A stretch of DNA of 45,809 nucleotides, from assembly GCA_014859305.1 (NCBI GenBank), contig JACUUM010000011.1:1-45809 (forward strand), read 5' to 3'. The position numbers and the translations under genes are program-made. Below the pieces are notes generated by a model, which worked only from the letters and a program-made list of their open reading frames with translations, ran no database searches and was not told the origin of the DNA. Origin of the DNA: Coriobacteriia bacterium (GTDB lineage Bacteria; Actinomycetota; Coriobacteriia; Anaerosomatales; Kmv31). Shown here one piece after another: positions 44,072-45,809 of this stretch; position 1 is the stretch's first letter, and every line of letters begins with the position of its first letter.

Positions 44072-44156
44072 CCCGCTTATCGGTGTGCGGCAGCGGCGAC
44101 TGAATGAGTATCAGGACAGATGCCGCCCGGGTGGTCCATCCGCAGGGCGGACGGTC

Positions 44157-44714
44157 CTACGAGCGCAGTGCGAGCAACCCGAACGCCACCGTCAGACCGC
44201 CGAGCATCAGCGCCCAGACGCCGACGAGGACGCCTATGGCCACCAGCCCGGACACGTCCGCGAAGATCAGCCAGACGCCCGCCCCGGTCAAGAGCAGCCC
44301 GCGCAGCAGCCTCAGCCACCACCAGCCGACGACCGTCGCCAGCGCAAGGGAGGACGCGATGTCGGCGATGCCCGCCAGGACCGCGAAGGCCGCCAGGATC
44401 ACGAGCAGCACCGAGCTGACCGCGTGCGGGAAGGCGAGCACGACCAGCCCGAAGACCGCGACGGTCGACGCGGGCAGTGCCGCAGCGAGCCATGTCCCGC
44501 CGACGAGGTCGCGAAGCCGGAACGCCCCGTAGAGGAGCACGAGACCGGCCAAGAGGATGACCGCGCCGATCAGCGTCACCAGCACGGTCCCGGTGAGCGC
44601 GGGCCAGACGAGGACCGCGACACCGAACGCGGCGAACACGAGGCCCCGGGCGACGAACCCCCAGCCTCGCCGCTTCAGCGCCTCGGTACTGCGTACCCAG
44701 ATCTCGATGGCCAT
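44157..44714 (-). CDS. HdeD/DUF308 family membrane protein
   Basis: A 185-aa protein with six predicted transmembrane helices in three pairs, the repeat pattern of the DUF308 (HdeD-like) family. It begins with MAIEIWVRSTEALKRRGWGF, then GLVFAAFGVAVLVWPALT. ATG 44714 has AAGGAGAGG 7 nt upstream; the frame is open further upstream on the opposite side of uvsE but without support. HdeD is linked to acid resistance in E. coli; for this relative the role is unknown. Confidence 0.83.
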   Translation of the reverse strand: MAIEIWVRSTEALKRRGWGFVARGLVFAAFGVAVLVWPALTGTVLVTLIGAVILLAGLVLLYGAFRLRDLVGGTWLAAALPASTVAVFGLVVLAFPHAVSSVLLVILAAFAVLAGIADIASSLALATVVGWWWLRLLRGLLLTGAGVWLIFADVSGLVAIGVLVGVWALMLGGLTVAFGLLALRS

Positions 44715-44897
44715 CCGGCATCCTCTCCTTCCGAGGTAGGTACCCCGTGCGCTCGAGACCGCCCGCCCCGGCGGCATCCGCCGCCGCCCGCGTCCGTCGG
44801 CGGCCGGACGGGAGCGCGATCCGCTCGTCGGCGGGGCATGGTACCGTTGATGGTCGCCGCCGGGGGCGGCATGGGGCGCCCGAGGAGCGGAACGGGG

Positions 44898-45788
44898 GTG
44901 ACGTCGGTGATCAGGCTGGGCTATGCGGCGGTCAACACCCGCCTGCCCTCCGCCAACCGCACGTTCCGCCTCTCCCGCTACACGGAGGAGCGGATGCTGG
45001 AGACGGCGGCGTCGAACGTCGACGCGCTCGAAGCGATCGTGCGCTGGAACGCCGACCACGGCATCGAGGTCTTCCGCGTGGGCAGCGGTCTCATCCCGTT
45101 CGGGTCGCACCCGGTGAACAGGCACCGGTGGCAGCGGGCACTCGCCGAGCGGCTCGCCTCGGTGGGGGCCTTCGCCCGCGAGCGCGGCATGCGGCTCTCG
45201 ATGCACCCGGGGCGGTACACGGTGCTCAACGCGTTGTCCGAGAACGCGCTGCAGGCCTCGCTGGAGGACCTCAGCTACCACACCACCGTGCTCGAGCTCC
45301 TCGGCGGGGAGCCGGACTGGAGGATCGTGCTGCACTGCGGCGGCGCCTACGGCGACAAGACGTGCGCGCTCTCCCGCCTCGAGCAGCGCTACGGGGCCCT
45401 CCCCGGACGCGTGCGCCGCAGACTCGCGTTCGAGAACGACGAGACCGTCTGCACCGCCTCCGACGTGCTGCGCCTCTGCGCACGCGTGGGCGCGCCCGCA
45501 GTCTTCGACGTCTTCCACCACGCGGTCAACCCCTCGATGCCCGACAAGACGGTGCGCGAGGTCGTGGAGGCCTTCTCCTCCACCTGGCCCGCCGAGGAGC
45601 GCCAGAAGATCCACTACTCCGACCAGCAGGCGGGGAAACCGCCCGGAGCCCATTCCGAGCACGTGGACGTCGAGGCGTTCGCCCGCCTCCACGACGACCT
45701 GGCGGGGCTGGAGCTCGACGTCGTGCTGGAGGTCAAGGACAAGGAGCAGTCGGTGCTGGACGTCGTCGGCAGGGTGGGCATCCGGTAG
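44898..45788 (+). CDS. uvsE: UV-damage endonuclease (UVDE)
   Basis: A 296-aa TIM-barrel nuclease that incises DNA 5' to UV photoproducts in an alternative excision repair pathway. Conserved segments are RLGYAAVNTRL, FRVGSGLIPFGSH, MHPGRYTVLN, VLHCGGAYGDK, LAFENDETVCTASDV, VFDVFHHAVNP and HYSDQQAGKPPGAHSEHVD, containing the metal-binding His/Glu/Asp residues. GTG 44898 has GAGGAG about 10 nt upstream; ATG 44871 or GTG 44907 are alternatives. It is divergent from the DUF308 gene with a 183-nt gap. Confidence 0.94.
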   Translation: MTSVIRLGYAAVNTRLPSANRTFRLSRYTEERMLETAASNVDALEAIVRWNADHGIEVFRVGSGLIPFGSHPVNRHRWQRALAERLASVGAFARERGMRLSMHPGRYTVLNALSENALQASLEDLSYHTTVLELLGGEPDWRIVLHCGGAYGDKTCALSRLEQRYGALPGRVRRRLAFENDETVCTASDVLRLCARVGAPAVFDVFHHAVNPSMPDKTVREVVEAFSSTWPAEERQKIHYSDQQAGKPPGAHSEHVDVEAFARLHDDLAGLELDVVLEVKDKEQSVLDVVGRVGIR

Positions 45789-45809
45789 CCGCTCGAGGGG
45801 CGCTGCGCG

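Overview
The window is about 45.8 kb of uniformly GC-rich DNA. It appears to come from an anaerobic or facultatively anaerobic, high-GC Gram-positive-type bacterium; a deep-branching Coriobacteriia or other anaerobic actinobacterial lineage fits best, by inference from gene content. Supporting signs are a four-subunit pyruvate:ferredoxin oxidoreductase, an [FeFe]-hydrogenase-like sensor, a multihaem c-type cytochrome, a bacterial small SRP RNA next to dnaX-ybaB-recR, an aspartokinase with an actinobacterial-style internal start, and many GTG/TTG starts. Genes are packed tightly, often with stop/start overlaps, and no stretch longer than 300 bp lacks a gene. I saw no tRNA, rRNA, insertion sequence, phage gene or CRISPR array.

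Layout. Positions 1-5081 (minus) hold an acetate-uptake module: a LytS/LytTR two-component pair, then a universal stress protein, a DUF485 protein and an ActP-type symporter. Positions 5093-8029 (minus) hold a glycosyltransferase, a TauE-type exporter and a GNAT. Positions 8091-12227 (minus) form a likely operon: QueT transporter, [FeFe]-hydrogenase-like domain fused to a diguanylate cyclase, AmmeMemoRadiSam radical SAM enzyme and a DsbA-like protein. Positions 12321-16694 (minus) encode an HD-GYP sensor and an OmpR-type two-component pair. Positions 16778-19062 are lysC-asd. Positions 19148-22602 are a second HD-GYP sensor and a PstS-like lipoprotein. Positions 22740-25786 are porGDAB. Positions 26041-28984 are ffs-dnaX-ybaB-recR.

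From 29144 the coding strand switches to plus: a PEBP-type lipoprotein, a DUF72 protein and a baeRF-type protein, then a complete branched-chain amino acid ABC transporter (livJHMGF) and endonuclease V. Positions 37799-42424 (minus) carry two overlapping GH13 enzymes and an octahaem cytochrome with a one-base frameshift. The end of the window has small uncharacterised proteins, an HdeD-like membrane protein and UV-damage endonuclease.

How the genes fit together: ActP imports acetate, and the por complex links pyruvate and acetyl-CoA to reduced ferredoxin. The hydrogenase-like diguanylate cyclase could convert a redox or gas signal into c-di-GMP, which the two HD-GYP proteins nearby could degrade. 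This concentration of c-di-GMP enzymes within 12 kb, with iron-sulfur, PocR-like and Cache-like sensory inputs, is the most interesting theme. The hydrogenase-like/GGDEF fusion with its small redox operon is the best candidate for an under-described system.
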